Shown piece by piece: positions 21,751-32,837 of a DNA stretch of 64,000 nt. The stretch covers positions 64,317 to 128,316 of the forward strand of contig BLSF01000038.1 in NCBI GenBank assembly GCA_012862575.1, read 5' to 3'. How positions within the stretch are numbered: the stretch's first letter is position 1; every line of letters begins with the position of its first letter. The position numbers and the translations under genes are program-made. Below the pieces are notes generated by a model. That model saw only the letters and a list, made by a program, of their open reading frames with translations, made no database searches and was not told where the DNA came from. This stretch comes from Parietichytrium sp. I65-24A (lineage: Eukaryota; Sar; Bigyra; Thraustochytrida; Thraustochytriidae).

Positions 21751-21773
21751 GCTCTCTCTCTCTCTCTCTCTCT
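21751..21773. repeat. (CT)n microsatellite
   Basis: An uninterrupted CT dinucleotide run of about 22 bp in the presumed promoter of the CH-TBC gene. Confidence 0.9.
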
Positions 21774-21900
21774 ACTGGCTTTAAAGCTCGCTTAGCGCCG
21801 CCCTCCACTTACTCGACTACTCGACTACGGAGCCTACTCTGTCGCTCTTGCTCATTCCTGGCAGCCTCCACGGTCTCCTCAGTCTCCTCAGACTCGGCAA

Positions 21901-21967
21901 GCAAGCAAAGAAACAAAGAAGCATAGAAGCAAAGAAGCAAAGAAGCAAAGAAGCAAAGAAGCAAAGA
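21901..21967. repeat. 8-bp tandem repeat (AAGCAAAG-type)
   Basis: About eight imperfect to perfect copies of an 8-bp AAGCAAAG unit; the last five are perfect or nearly so. It lies in the presumed 5' leader or promoter of the CH-TBC gene. Confidence 0.9.
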
Positions 21968-22149
21968 AGGAAGCGAGCGGACGAACATTCAAGTAGTGGG
22001 CGAGTCCGGGAATAAGTGACCGGCGAGAGGAGTAGAAGGAGGGAGAAAGAGGAGGAAGAGGCCGCAGACTCGCAAGGCAGACAGAAGGTGGTGGCTGGCA
22101 AAAGGTCGCTCTGGCAAGTGCGCAGAAAGGGCGCAGAAAGGGAGTCGAC

Positions 22150-24539
22150 ATGGTGGACAGAGACCGCGCGGAGGCTCAGGAATGGATCGAGGTAGGTTGC
22201 TGTTTGGGAAATTAGAGCGAGTGGCCGTGGTGCGATGGGGTGTTGGATGTGAAGGCTGACTGACTCGTCTGTTTTTTATTGGTGTGCGCGCACGGCAGGC
22301 CATATTGGAGGACAAGTCGGGCGAGTCATTCCGCGACTCTATGCGCTCAGGGGCGCGACTCTGCAAAGTCGTGAATACAATCTGGCCCAACACTATTCCT
22401 CAAATCTGGGACGAGGAGTCGCGTAGTTCGCAGAACTGGAACAATTACGCGAATGCTTGCAGGAAGCTAGGTATGCACGGAGACCTCGTCGTGAGAGAGT
22501 ACGACGAGGAATTGGTGGCACAAAATGTCTTGGAGCTAAAGAAAATCGTCCAGGACCAAGTTCCTCACCAGAACCTTCAAATGCTTCTAGTTCATGTTGC
22601 GAGCATCCGCCGAAGGTTGCAGGATGGCGGGAAGGCTCGAGTGGGGGAGAAGCCCATGCAAAGCTTCGAGAGCCGCAGGGATGCAGAAGGTGCGCTCGGG
22701 GGCCTGGCAACCCGCACAGCTCGGCAGCGGTGGCGCATGAAGCGTCCGCCCGCCCCGCAACTTCCAAAGGGATTGGGCAGCGCACGAAAGGATGGAGAGA
22801 ATTTGCTTCTTCCGCTGGTGAACGAATTTGATCGATTAGAAATGCTCTTTAAACAGGAGCGAACGGCAAAAAAGTGCGACGCAAATGCTTCGATCGCCAG
22901 CTCGACGAGCAGCTCGTCTCTATCTACGCTAGAGTCACGGAAATCGAGCACAAATGCGCCAAATTTTGTAATTCAAAACGGCACATTCGACATTTCTGCA
23001 ATACTTGAAGCTGCAGCTGCCACCACCAGACAAGTTGCAATGCACTGGGAATCTCGCGCACGGAATTCAGCCTCGCACCTTGCAAGTGGTGCAAAGGGCT
23101 TGCACGAGCACAGTGATGACCTGAACTCAGAGTGGGCTGGTTACTCGCAATCTGGGCAGTCTCTCTCTAGTTTTGAAGACGTAGGGTCTTGCGCAGACTA
23201 CCCACTTGCTGGCGTGGATGATCTAGATTGGGTACAGTTGCCGAGCCCGAACGTCGCATTGTCGCATCGTTCAAGCGGAGAGTTTGAGCTCATAGGGTCC
23301 GTGGACTTGCTTCATCAGACGAATTTGGACAGTTGGCGTCTAACCCAGGCTCAGATCTCTCACATCCTTCAACATGAGCTTGGGACCTCTGAGGGGCGCA
23401 GTGTTCTGTGGCAGCATTTTGTGCATCACGAGCAGTGCGCACTTTTGAACGCACCTTGGCGCGTGCATGTTCTTTCTAAAAGCGCGATTGGTGTCAATCG
23501 GCGTACCGAGCTCATCAAAATTTTGTGCCGGAGGGGTGTTGTGCCAGCGCTTCGGAGAGGGGCGTGGTTGCTGTGCTCAGGAGCGCTGAAGAGGATGGCG
23601 GTGCGGCAATATTACTACGCCGATCTCGTGAAAAGCATTGCGCAGAGCGAGTCTACCTCCTTCTGCACGGACGCTACCGTAGTTCGCATTTGCCTCGCTC
23701 TTGCTGAGCGAGGAAAAGGCCTTGCAGATCCTTTAGGGCGCTTCTCCAAAGTAGTCAGCTTTTTGCTTTTCGTAATGGGTCCTGGAATAGAGAACGAAGA
23801 AGCCGTCTTTTGGCTCGTTTCACAGGTGGTGGAGTTTCTAATACCTATGGACCACTTTGGAAGCGGCATAAGCCGATTGGTCGACACACTCGTATTTGCG
23901 TCTATCTTAAGCGATGCAGATCCAGAGCTTGCTGCTCACATCTCGTCATTTGCAACGAGAGGGTCTGAATCCAGCGGCTTGCCACTGGGCTCAATGCAGC
24001 CGCTGGTGATGGCCTTGTCAGAAATCGGAGTGATTCAATGGATGCAAGAGCTCTGCGTGCCATACCGCGAAGAGAAATTCACCCTCGGCAGGCCATTCTC
24101 TGTGAGAGTATGGGATATGTTTTTGTTCTGTGGCGAAGAAATTCTCTTTTCTACTGGGCTTGCAGTTTTACAGGCTTCCCGCACGGAGATACTTGCGTCT
24201 GCTAGTGCAGAGGATGCTCGCTCCTCATGGCTGGCTGTCACGTTAAATGAGGAAGAGGAATCATTTGACTTGATTGCAGCGAATTGTGCCAGCGGCCTGG
24301 TCTCCATGGATCAGGTAAATATCCTGCGAGAAAGGTATCGACCCACCATAGTTCAAGGGGTGATGAAATCTGTTCAGTCCGGTGTGGCCAATTCTAGTCA
24401 CGGAGATTATCTTCTCTCTTTTCAGCGGCGGCAGCGAAAATACCTTCGCAACATGAGCCCAAACACGGTGTTAGATTTGGGACATGCCTTCTCCAGAAGC
24501 TTTGAAAGCTTTCTTTTGTCACCACATTGTGAGGTGTGA
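22150..24539 (+). CDS. Calponin-homology plus TBC-like (Rab-GAP fold) fusion protein
   Basis: Two exons, 22150-22191 and 22299-24539, separated by a 107-nt GTAGGT...GGCAG intron, encode 760 residues. Splicing joins AEAQEWIE to AILEDKSGESF and restores the first helix of a CH domain (~5-125: RSGARLCKVVNTIWPNTIP), as in calponin/transgelin-type actin-binding proteins. A low-complexity middle leads to a TBC-like region at ~410-690. It has RRGVVPALRRGAWLLCSGAL, then GPGIENEEAVFWLVSQVVEF and later VRVWDMFLFCGEEILF, which follow the TBC order. The arginine-finger (IxxDxxRT) and glutamine-finger (YCQG) motifs are not recognisable, so it is probably not a conventional Rab-GAP. It may link actin to Rab-controlled traffic (inference). 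The exon-2 frame is open to a GTG at 22284, which is inside the intron. Confidence 0.85.
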
Positions 24540-25275
24540 TTGCCAGTAAATCGATGTGTTCCAGTATATAATTGTGTGCGATACGTATGATATAAAAGAG
24601 AGCAAAGTAAATCTAAAAAATACTCGACACGTGCGCAAGTATTTCAACGCCGCGACTGACATACCAGAGATACGAGGCGTTCTGCTCCACAACTGAGACG
24701 CTGAAGACTTTGAAAACGAGAACTTGCCGTTTGTTTTCGCGGGAGACCACATCACTCTCCCAACAACAGCAATACCCCTCACGTCCAACCCTCTTTCTTG
24801 TATATTAGAGACTGTTTCTGTCAGAGACTTATGAGAAGAGCGAGTGGATGAGAAGAGCGAGTGGGAGCAAAAACAAAGTACAAGAAAATGTTGAAGAGCG
24901 AGTGGGAACAAGTCCCTGACATTTGCATAGCGATGAAATTTCGAGACCTTTAAGACCTTTGCAAACGAGCACACTCCCTGTACCGGTAGGCTAGTGGCGA
25001 GTAAAGAGATTGGTGTTGTGGCAAATGCAAATCAGTCGACTCTAGATTTGCGAGGTCCTGGTCGATGAAAATGGGAACGCGAAAAACCGCGGGCTCATGA
25101 CGAACATGGCTCGATCAAAACGAGAAATTTAGTTTGTTCGGTCTCGCCACTATTGATCTGGGCAAGCAGCGAGAGCAGTTTTCGTTGTACTTCGTGACCT
25201 ATACCTTGCAAAGCGCGGGTGTTCTTCGGTGCTAAAAGTGCATCGTGATGCTTGCAATGTTTTATCTTGAGGAAT

Positions 25276-25527
25276 CTATGGGGGACCATTTCTAGGATTT
25301 GGTTGCCAGGAAGGATGTTTCTGAACTGCATACATACAGTCCGGCCCTTGGAGACTCAAGAGAACATAGGCGCGCAAGCATGTTGAGCAAAACGGGTGAC
25401 CACACGTCGCGCAGCTGGATGTATCTCCGAGCGTCGTCACCTTTTTCATCCGCATAAAGATGTTCACCGGAATTTCTCTGCTGCCGGGAACGTTCTCGAA
25501 CATTCCAAGCAAGAATTGCGAAAACAC
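25276..25527 (-). pseudogene. RING/RBR-like zinc-finger fragment, probably a relic or an isolated exon
   Basis: A minus-strand open frame reads CATCGHPFCSTCLRAYVL, which resembles the second half of a RING-HC finger (C-x2-C-G-H-x-F-C-x2-C) as found in RBR ubiquitin ligases. The frame opens with GTG; the first ATG is at 25503. The preceding cysteines and all following RING/IBR cysteines were not found in nearby frames on this strand. A CAG acceptor-like site sits just upstream of the frame, so an exon of a larger spliced gene is possible, but no partner exons were found. Best treated as a decayed fragment. Confidence 0.35.
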
Positions 25528-27835
25528 TTGCTGGCAGTCGCTAGCCTAATCAATAACGTGCATACGATAGTTTTTCGAATGAAGATTCACAGTTGCCTTG
25601 AGAAGCTATCAAATCAGTAGAGTATACATGTACACACCATCGTTCTATACAACCTATAGAGTATAATAATACTGACTAAGTTATGTGGACGAGTATACTT
25701 CGCACACCCTCTTCAATGGAGGACAGTCAGTTCTCATCCCTTCAAGCAGACCTGACCAGTGATCACGGCAAGAGTAACTTCTGATCCCCAACTCATCACA
25801 TTCAAGTCGCACTAAAACTAGGTTCTGCCTTGCAGTGCCCGACAGGTCCGTGCCAATGGGCGAATCAAAGCGCATCAAAATGCATCAAAGCAAAGCATCC
25901 GAAGCTCTTCATCAAAAGCTCCAAAACGCCACTGCTCCAAACTGGCGTTACTTCCAGAGGGAGCTTAGTCTAATTTATTAGTGCTGGCAAAGTTTGTATC
26001 GACGCCCAGGTCCTAGCCCGCGCATACGCTCCAATAGCAGCGAGGGTATAGCGACCTATAGTCGAATCAGTAAGAATTACATCCTTCGAGATCGTCGCTG
26101 GACTACAGCTCTCGCACGACGTCTACTCATTGTATAAGTTAATCTCGTAAGAGTGAGGCACCTCGACGCGCGACCTACCACATCTAGCACGAAGCTTATG
26201 CGCGCGCTACCCCCTTCGGTAAGAGCGTGCGAGGTGGGTGGCTCATGCTGCTGCTGGGGCGAGGGTAGTGCTACTTAGCGAGTGCCATAGTAGTAGGAGT
26301 GGGAGAAAGTGTTGGGGGTGTTGGGAGTGGCGAAGTCCGCCAGAGGGCGGCTTGTTTAGTCAAATCTACTGACTTCAGGTAGCATTGCGTTCATTCCATC
26401 TTCTTCTCCATCCTTGAGGAATCCTTCGCAAGAGTGAGAACAAGATACTACTATCGTTTTAATTAAAGTACCTTTACTGGCGAAATTTCCACCTGATTCT
26501 CGAACTCTGTGGAAATCAGAATTCTCTACCCCACTTCTTATGGATTGCTATGGGATGGCAGTAGGGGTTTGTTTTCTTCGCATCAAGATGAAAAAGGGAG
26601 GCACGCACTACTCTCAGGAGCTACTCGAGCACTGGTACTCACAGTCAGTACCGTACCACAATTTCAAAATTCAATCGAAATGGAATAGCAGCAACATTCA
26701 GTTGGGATTAATTTCGTAAACTCATTTGTCTGAATTCTGAGTTCTGCATTTGTTCTGCATTTGTTGTCTGTATTTGCCTGCCCAGCCTCGCACCATGGTT
26801 GCAGTGATTGAGAGAACCGAGAGTCTCACAAAGTGTGCTGACTTTGCCAATGAGTGCTACCCGTAACAGGCAAACTCGCCCAGCCTCGCATGCCGATCGG
26901 AAAAGCCTCCCACGTGGCTGGCCTCCATCGCCTCCATGGCCAAAGTGGGTGAGAGCGAGCGAGCTGGAAGGGACCTGCACAAGCTTCGCTGCGACAAAAG
27001 CCTCATGCTGCGCACGTATTAATAGAATAGATAGAATAGTAGAAGGAAAAGAAAAAAATAGAAAGTGAAGAATGGAAATAGTTGCGTCGCGAATTTTCGA
27101 ACCAACATTTCGGTCGCCGGTCTCTCAAGTCTCTCAAGTCTCTCATCAAGTCCCTTACTCTAGCCTCCGAGAGATCCATCTCCTGCTACGTCCACCACCA
27201 GAGTCTCAGTCGTCTTGACCGTCACCAATTGCTACAATCTAGCTAGCACTAAGTCAGGAACTCCTCGGCACTCTTACTCCTACTTACTACGGGGTACTGT
27301 ACTCAGTACATTTAGCTCTAGTAGAGGGTGCTAGTAGAGCGAGACTTTGTACGCTATTCAGTGCTAGCCATTTGCATATTGCAGTTCGGCGTAGCGCATG
27401 TAGCGCAGGCCGGAATCACTGGTCGGGCGGAATAAGGCTGGCTAGCTGGGTTGCCAGCGTTTACTTAGCGATTTGGCTAACCTCGCACCACGTAGTGAGA
27501 GGGAGTGAGTGAGTGAGTGAGTGAGGGCGTTTCTTAGTGAGAGGAGAAAGAGAGAGGAAGAGAGAGAGAGAGAAGCGGTGGATGGATGGATACGAGTCAG
27601 TAGCGAAGCGCTTGCGACTCCTACTCTCGACGCAGGTGGCGTTGCGTAAGGTGTAGCTACGCGCGTGGTAGGGACGGGAGGCAGCTCTACGGAGGGCCTA
27701 TCTGCAGTTTAAACTGTCGCGAAATTCCCCGTCTCTTCCAGCCTCGTTAACATAACATTGACAGAGAGAAAGAAAGAAAGGAAGGAAGGAAGGAAGGAAG
27801 AAGAGAAGGAGACAAAGAGAGAAGGACCACTCACT

Positions 27836-27890
27836 GAGACACTGAGACACTGAGACACTGAGACACTGAGACAGAGACACACTGAGACAC
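27836..27890. repeat. 10-bp minisatellite (CTGAGACACT)n
   Basis: About five copies of a 10-bp CTGAGACACT unit, with one interrupted copy, upstream of the CBS-domain gene. Confidence 0.85.
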
Positions 27891-28246
27891 TCACAGTCAG
27901 TACACTGTCAGAGCCCAGTCACCAAGTCACCAAGTCACCGAGGTCGCAGTCACAGTGGAGAGCAGTTGTTCGCAGTCACTCACGGTCGCAAGCGGAGGCA
28001 CAGAGCGGAGGAAAAGAAAGCCGTCGGTTGAGCGGTCGGTAGTGCGCAGGGGTGTTTGGTGCTCTCTCACTATATCTTGCTGCGATTCTCTAAAGAGTCC
28101 GAAAGAGACTGCTTGCTTGGTCAGGTAGAGCGCGCTGCGAGGAACCAGGGAAGCAGGCGACCTGTCGGTGTGACAGGCGTCGCTGAAAAAGTAGAGACTT
28201 ACCTAGCAAGAGCTATCGTAGAAGAGATAGAGGCCACCATTCTGCA

Positions 28247-29302
28247 ATGCAGGCTGTTCGAAGATGCACTCGTGTGCTTGCGCGCAGGGATGTGCGCATG
28301 CTGAGCAGTAATGCTGTGGAGATGAGTCATCAGAGCCTGTCTCAACAGAGCGTGACGCTCGGTGACATGTTGGGCAAGTCGAAGCCAGTGGTCACTCTTC
28401 CTCTGGGAGCTGACATGCTCCAAGCCACTCAGAAAATGACCTCCGAAGGCGCTTCGACTGTTTTCGTAGAAGACAAGGGCTACATTGTCGGTATCTTGAA
28501 AGAAAAGAATATTATCCGCAAGGTGAGCACGATGGAAGGTGCTTCTCTCACCTCTATTGTTGTGGATGACATTATGGAGTCATCTATCAGCTATGGCTTG
28601 CTCTCGAGCACCGTTCGCGAGTCCCTCGATTTGCTAAACGTTAGCAAGCAGGATCATCTGCCGATCTGTTCCAGCGCCGCGTCTGACTTTCAAAAGACTG
28701 AGCAAGTGAGAGTGTTGGACGCCAAGTCCATCCTCTCTGCGAAGCACCTTATAGGCCAGTTTTATTCTGACATCATTGGTACCGCTCCAGAGGCGTTGAC
28801 TCAAGAAGAACGCGAGTCGCTCGAGGCTGACCTTCAAAAGGCTTTGAAGCTTCCTACAGTGAAAAATTTGATGAAGATTAAGCAGCAGAAGAGCGAAGAG
28901 AAGGGTGAGGTAGCCACCATGGTGCTTAACACCTTGTTTCAGGACAAAATTTCAATCTCGGAAGCTATTCAGCAAATGGCAAAGTACGACAAAGGCTCGG
29001 TTGCGGTCATGGATGTCTGCAGGGATGTTTCTATTCTCCGTGGCATTGTCACGGAGCAGGATATCATCCGCAGAGCTCTTGCACAGGAGGCCAATTTGCA
29101 AGAAATCACCGTTGGGGACGTGATGACTAGCTCCGGTCTTGTCACTGTCACTTCCAAGGACACCTTGCTCAATTGTGCTTTTAAGATGGTGGACTCTAGC
29201 GTGCGTCATTTGCCGGTTCTATCTTCCAAGGGTTCTGCCGTTGTCGCAATTGTGTCCTCGAAGGATATCGTCGCTTACTTTTGCGAGGCTTGGGAGCACT
29301 AG
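28247..29302 (+). CDS. Four-CBS-domain protein with mitochondrial-type presequence
   Basis: The 351-residue intronless product starts at ATG 28247 (G at -3). The first ~25 residues (MQAVRRCTRVLARRDVRMLS) are rich in Arg, lack acidic residues before position 15, and look like a mitochondrial presequence. Two Bateman modules follow. The first two CBS motifs run from ~35 to 165, with GASTVFVEDKGYIVGILKEK and later DHLPICSS. A helical spacer (~175-215) leads to the second pair at ~215-350, with GSVAVMDVCRDVSILRGIVT and then VRHLPVLSSKGSAVVAIVSS. CBS pairs usually bind adenine nucleotides or SAM and act as energy or metabolite sensors. There is no attached enzyme domain, so it is a stand-alone CBS protein like plant CBSX proteins. 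Function beyond nucleotide sensing cannot be given. Confidence 0.9.
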   Translation: MQAVRRCTRVLARRDVRMLSSNAVEMSHQSLSQQSVTLGDMLGKSKPVVTLPLGADMLQATQKMTSEGASTVFVEDKGYIVGILKEKNIIRKVSTMEGASLTSIVVDDIMESSISYGLLSSTVRESLDLLNVSKQDHLPICSSAASDFQKTEQVRVLDAKSILSAKHLIGQFYSDIIGTAPEALTQEERESLEADLQKALKLPTVKNLMKIKQQKSEEKGEVATMVLNTLFQDKISISEAIQQMAKYDKGSVAVMDVCRDVSILRGIVTEQDIIRRALAQEANLQEITVGDVMTSSGLVTVTSKDTLLNCAFKMVDSSVRHLPVLSSKGSAVVAIVSSKDIVAYFCEAWEH

Positions 29303-30998
29303 ATCTAGTCCTTATATGTCGTCGTTTTGCTCTTGTTACGAAACTACCCACCCATGCTTGGGCTCCTACTCTGGTCTTGGTTGACAAGTGTCCCCCTCCT
29401 ACCCCGTCCCGTTCTGGCTCTATGTTTCATGTGGCAGTGCTGTTTAGTTTTGTGTTGTGCTCCTTGTGAAGTCGCGGCGGTTGTGACTTTAGAGATCGGA
29501 GCTAGAACGAAATGAAGAAGTCGACCGCCTCGAAGGAGAAATCCGGCCTTTTGGTCATCTATGATCAACTATTGTTGTATCCTTTCGACTCTTCTCGACC
29601 GAATCTAGGCACAACAATGAGTATCTTTGTTGTTTGTGTGTGCTTTTACATGTGCGAGCTCGATACGAGACCTGCTTTATGGTAGTGTGCGTCTAGCTCT
29701 ACCAGTGCGGTACCCTTGTCAAATTTTGTAGTTGCAGTTCGTAGAGCTGCTTTTCTTATTGCTCTGTGATCGCTGGAAGAGCAGCGATCGCAGATGCCGC
29801 CCTCGCATCCAGGGGCATGAGCACGCAAAGGTGCAAAAAGAGCCTACACTGTGCCTTGATACCTGCTTTGACTCTGCTTTCTTCGCTTCATCTATTGCAC
29901 TCGCAATCTCGCTTCCCAATCTCCAGTTTCTTGGAACATCGAAGGAAGTGGAGTGCTCGGATGTGTTATAAAATCTCATTTCTTTCGTTTCTCGTTACCA
30001 TAGGTATACGCCATATTTCAAGTTTTTTAAAAGAATTGCACGTAGTTTTCCATGTTTTTGCGCTTAGTAGTACGTAAGTACGTGTGGCAGACGTTAACGA
30101 TGATTACTATCGTTCACATGTTTCGTCACCTCTTACTCTGGAGAGCTAACTCTAATTACTAGCCTAGTAGAGACAATACTCCTATTTTAGGCGTGAGCGA
30201 GCACACTCATCTCAAGAAGGCTTTGTGTGCAGAATCATGGACGAGAAAAACTGTGAAATGGACACGCAACGAGTGAGCCTATCGGAGGACTCTAAAGCAC
30301 GAAGAAGACTGCCAAAAGTGTGCACTTTGGTTCGTAGCGCCTTGTTTCAAAAGAGACCTTGCCAACTTCACGTTCCTTTCAATCGCGTTCCCATAGTACG
30401 TGAACATACGTCATACTCAGACCCAGACCTGGACTCGGACAGTGAGTTTGTAACTGATTAGAGCTTATCAACTGGACTAGCTAGTACCGGTGTACGTGCG
30501 CACCTATTACGATCTGGAACGCCAACGAATCCATTGTTGCTGGACTTGACTGTGAAACAAATGCACTTGTGCATATTCCCGCTTGCAGTTCAACATTTTT
30601 TTATTCTTTTTATTTATTATTTTACTAACAAGGTTGATTGAGGAAAGGCTTGTTGTGCACTGGCAGCGAGTACAAGTATGATGAGAGGAGGAAGGAAGTT
30701 GCTCGCTTGAAGTTACATGTGACCTTGTAGAGTCATGGCAGTAATGCTCGCGCACCAAGAAAGTGGACTCTCACGAGGGAAGCATGCATCCAAAAAGTGG
30801 ACTGCCACCGTCTTGTGACATCCAGCCAGCTCTTGCTGATTGTCGGCGAGAGTCGATGGTTTTGACCTTTCAACGTCGGAGGCGCAGACCCAAAACTGAA
30901 GCAAGGAAGATCGTCGCATTCAGATCAACGAAAGACGTGGCATTCAGGCCACAAGTTGTTTAAGCCCAAGCCAAGCGAATTGCACAAGTGCGTCCAAA
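29303..30998. other. Intergenic region, one weak small-ORF candidate
   Basis: About 1.7 kb between tandem plus-strand genes. Apart from the small candidate at 30237-30461, only short random-looking frames are present. No RNA gene was recognised. Confidence 0.5.
30237..30461 (+). CDS. Candidate small protein, basic middle and acidic C-terminus
   Basis: A 74-codon frame from ATG 30237 encodes a protein with a basic middle (KARRRLPK), a central stretch LVRSALFQKRPCQLHV and an acidic tail DPDLDSDSEFVTD. The clear charge layout is more protein-like than surrounding frames. No family is recognised and there is no conservation evidence. It could be a chance frame, or an exon. Confidence 0.25.
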   Translation: MDEKNCEMDTQRVSLSEDSKARRRLPKVCTLVRSALFQKRPCQLHVPFNRVPIVREHTSYSDPDLDSDSEFVTD

Positions 30999-32837
30999 AT
31001 GTTGGAGACAGAAACGGCAAAGAAGGTGCCGGGGAAATTGGGAGAGGCTCTTTTGACGGCATTTCAAGGCACATCGGTCGTGAGCTGCTCCAAGAGTGAA
31101 GATGTAGCGCCGAAGGTTAACAAGCTGGGAGCAGGTCGTCTGGCAATGTTCCAGGGCGCATCAACAACGAGCAGCATCGAAAACAAGGAAGAAGAGGCGC
31201 CGAAGCAGGGAGCAGGTCGTCCGGGAATATCTCAGGGGACATCTACGAGCAGCGCGCCAAAGCTGGCAGATCGTCTGGCAATGTTCCAAGGCGCATCAAC
31301 AACGAGCAGCTCCAAAAGCAACGGTGAGGCGCCGAAGCAGGGAGCAGGTCGTCCGGGAATATCTCAGGGGACATCTACGAGCAGCGCGCCAAAGCTGGCA
31401 GATCGTCTGGCAATGTTCCAAGGCGCATCAACAACGAGCAGCTCCAAAAGAAACGGTGAGGCGCCAAAGCTGGGAGCAGGTCGTCCGGCAATATCCCAAG
31501 GCGCAACTGCAACGAGCGCGCGAAATCTTGTAGCGAGTCGTTTGGCAATGTTCCAGAACGCATCTGCAAGGAGCTGCACCGAGAGCAAAGAAGAAGCGCG
31601 AAAGGGATGCGCCGAGGTTGCAAAAGTCTGTCGCGGGATTCGGAACGGGAGTGTACGTGACCTTGTCCAGAAATTCAACACGTATTATGTTGATGGTCCA
31701 TGGGCATCCGTCAAATCGCAGTTTGTGGCTTCACCAACAGATCTCAACTTGCTTCCGCGCACGCCATTGTACAACGTGCAGATTTCTCAAAAGAAGAACC
31801 AGATGGGTGTAAGTGAACCGCACAACTCCGGCTCGCAATCCTCTGCGTTAAAGAGCCTCGTGGCGGGCAGCAGCCGGGTGGGCACCGTCAACCTCGAGGA
31901 GCTAGAGGATGGCGAGTATGAGGTCAGCGTTGTGTTGAAACATATGCCAAACGCGCCTCCGATTGTGGTGAGTACGCCTATCACAGTCTCGAACGGCCGA
32001 CCAAGACCGAGCAAAGTCAAGCTTCCTTTAGTGCCTATCAAGATGGTGTTTAAGAGCGAGGGCTCTCCTCTCGAAACGGGAAGCACCTTCAAAGCAAAAT
32101 TCAATGGTGAAATCGACGTGGAAGCTGAAACTCAGAGTGGAGACGGCTTGATTTCGCTTGTACTTCCAGAAGGATCTCTGAGCCAGATCAAATGCGGCGA
32201 CGTGCAGCGAGATGTGCCGGTGGAGGTGTCCGAAGACGACATCAAAGATGCAGAAGATCCTACCAAGATGGAGAAGTCAAAGAATCTTTTGATCGCTGCA
32301 AGAGCCACCGAGTGTGGTGAGGGTGTCAAATGGACTACTGCCTCGGGTAACAAAACCCTCATTCTTGGGGATGTCTCTGGCAGCATGAGCTATTATGATC
32401 GCATGGATGCACTCCGAAGGTCTTTCATTTCGATTGCGAGCAATGTCGAAGCAGCACGGGCGCAGTTCGCCCTTTTTGCATGGAGTCATGAAATCGTGAG
32501 CTATACTCCGGGGTGGCAAACAACAGTCACAGATGAAGTCAAGAACTGGATTAGCAGTTTGCGGCCCAGGGGGGGGAACGACATGGCTCATGCTATTGAG
32601 AAATCAATTGAATTATACCCTGACGTAGACGATGTTTGGGTCATTTGTGATGGGGACATTTCTCCGTTTGATGTAGGAGGAAATGTCCGCAGTTCAAACT
32701 GGAAGTTGTTTCGCGACAAATACCCAAATATGCGATTCAATTTTGTTGCCTTCGACAAGGACGCGTCAATCGAAGATATGACGAAGATGGCTGATGTGGG
32801 AGACGGATCCTTTGAACAAACAGCGCTCAAAATTTAA
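30999..32837 (+). CDS. VWA-domain protein with N-terminal 44-residue tandem repeats
   Basis: A 612-residue intronless product starts at ATG 30999 (A at -3). The N-terminal ~190 residues are repeats built on RLAMFQGAS and GAGRPGISQGTST elements; two adjacent 44-residue units are almost identical. A linker and a beta-rich region (~260-430) precede a VWA domain (~445-610) starting ILGDVSGSMS. That gives an intact DxSxS MIDAS core, with GGNDMAHAIEKSI and DVWVICDGD further on. VWA domains bind protein ligands through a divalent metal. There is no signal peptide, so it is probably intracellular. The repeat words resemble short LAMF-type motifs of actin-associated proteins, but that is only a hint. 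Ligand and role are unknown. Confidence 0.85.
   Translation: MLETETAKKVPGKLGEALLTAFQGTSVVSCSKSEDVAPKVNKLGAGRLAMFQGASTTSSIENKEEEAPKQGAGRPGISQGTSTSSAPKLADRLAMFQGASTTSSSKSNGEAPKQGAGRPGISQGTSTSSAPKLADRLAMFQGASTTSSSKRNGEAPKLGAGRPAISQGATATSARNLVASRLAMFQNASARSCTESKEEARKGCAEVAKVCRGIRNGSVRDLVQKFNTYYVDGPWASVKSQFVASPTDLNLLPRTPLYNVQISQKKNQMGVSEPHNSGSQSSALKSLVAGSSRVGTVNLEELEDGEYEVSVVLKHMPNAPPIVVSTPITVSNGRPRPSKVKLPLVPIKMVFKSEGSPLETGSTFKAKFNGEIDVEAETQSGDGLISLVLPEGSLSQIKCGDVQRDVPVEVSEDDIKDAEDPTKMEKSKNLLIAARATECGEGVKWTTASGNKTLILGDVSGSMSYYDRMDALRRSFISIASNVEAARAQFALFAWSHEIVSYTPGWQTTVTDEVKNWISSLRPRGGNDMAHAIEKSIELYPDVDDVWVICDGDISPFDVGGNVRSSNWKLFRDKYPNMRFNFVAFDKDASIEDMTKMADVGDGSFEQTALKI
31209..31472 (+). repeat. 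Two near-identical 132-bp coding tandem units
   Basis: The stretch beginning GGAGCAGGTCGTCCGGGAAT recurs exactly 132 bp later, and the two 44-codon units differ at only a few bases near their ends. Flanking units are more diverged. This points to recent unit duplication inside the VWA gene. Confidence 0.9.

Larger units (their letters stand above)
21010..22149. other. Intergenic region with pyrimidine tract and 8-bp repeats upstream of the CH-TBC gene
   Basis: A spacer of 1.1 kb. From ~21680 it becomes pyrimidine-rich on the plus strand, with a (CT)n run at 21751-21773, then an AAGCAAAG-type tandem repeat at about 21901-21967, then a purine-rich leader into the ATG at 22150. It looks like promoter plus 5' leader; no TATA box was identified with confidence. 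Confidence 0.55.
24540..28246. other. Long gene-poor spacer with short repeats and a RING-like relic
   Basis: About 3.7 kb without a convincing intact gene. It contains a RING-like fragment on the minus strand (25276-25527), two copies of a dispersed 15-bp word (26637-26651, 27889-27903), and a GAATTCTGA-type patch near 26738. It also has runs of GTGA (~27500-27530), GAAA/GGAA (~27770-27800) and a 10-bp CTGAGACACT minisatellite (~27836-27890). The last ~400 bp should include the promoter and leader of the CBS gene. Confidence 0.55.

Noticed and set aside
27068-27125. Possible tRNA T-arm (GGTTCGAAA on minus)
   Set aside because: The flanks do not form a T-stem, and no D-arm, anticodon arm or acceptor pairing was found.
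31209-31472. CRISPR-like regular repeats
   Set aside because: The units are contiguous coding repeats without spacers in a eukaryotic gene.
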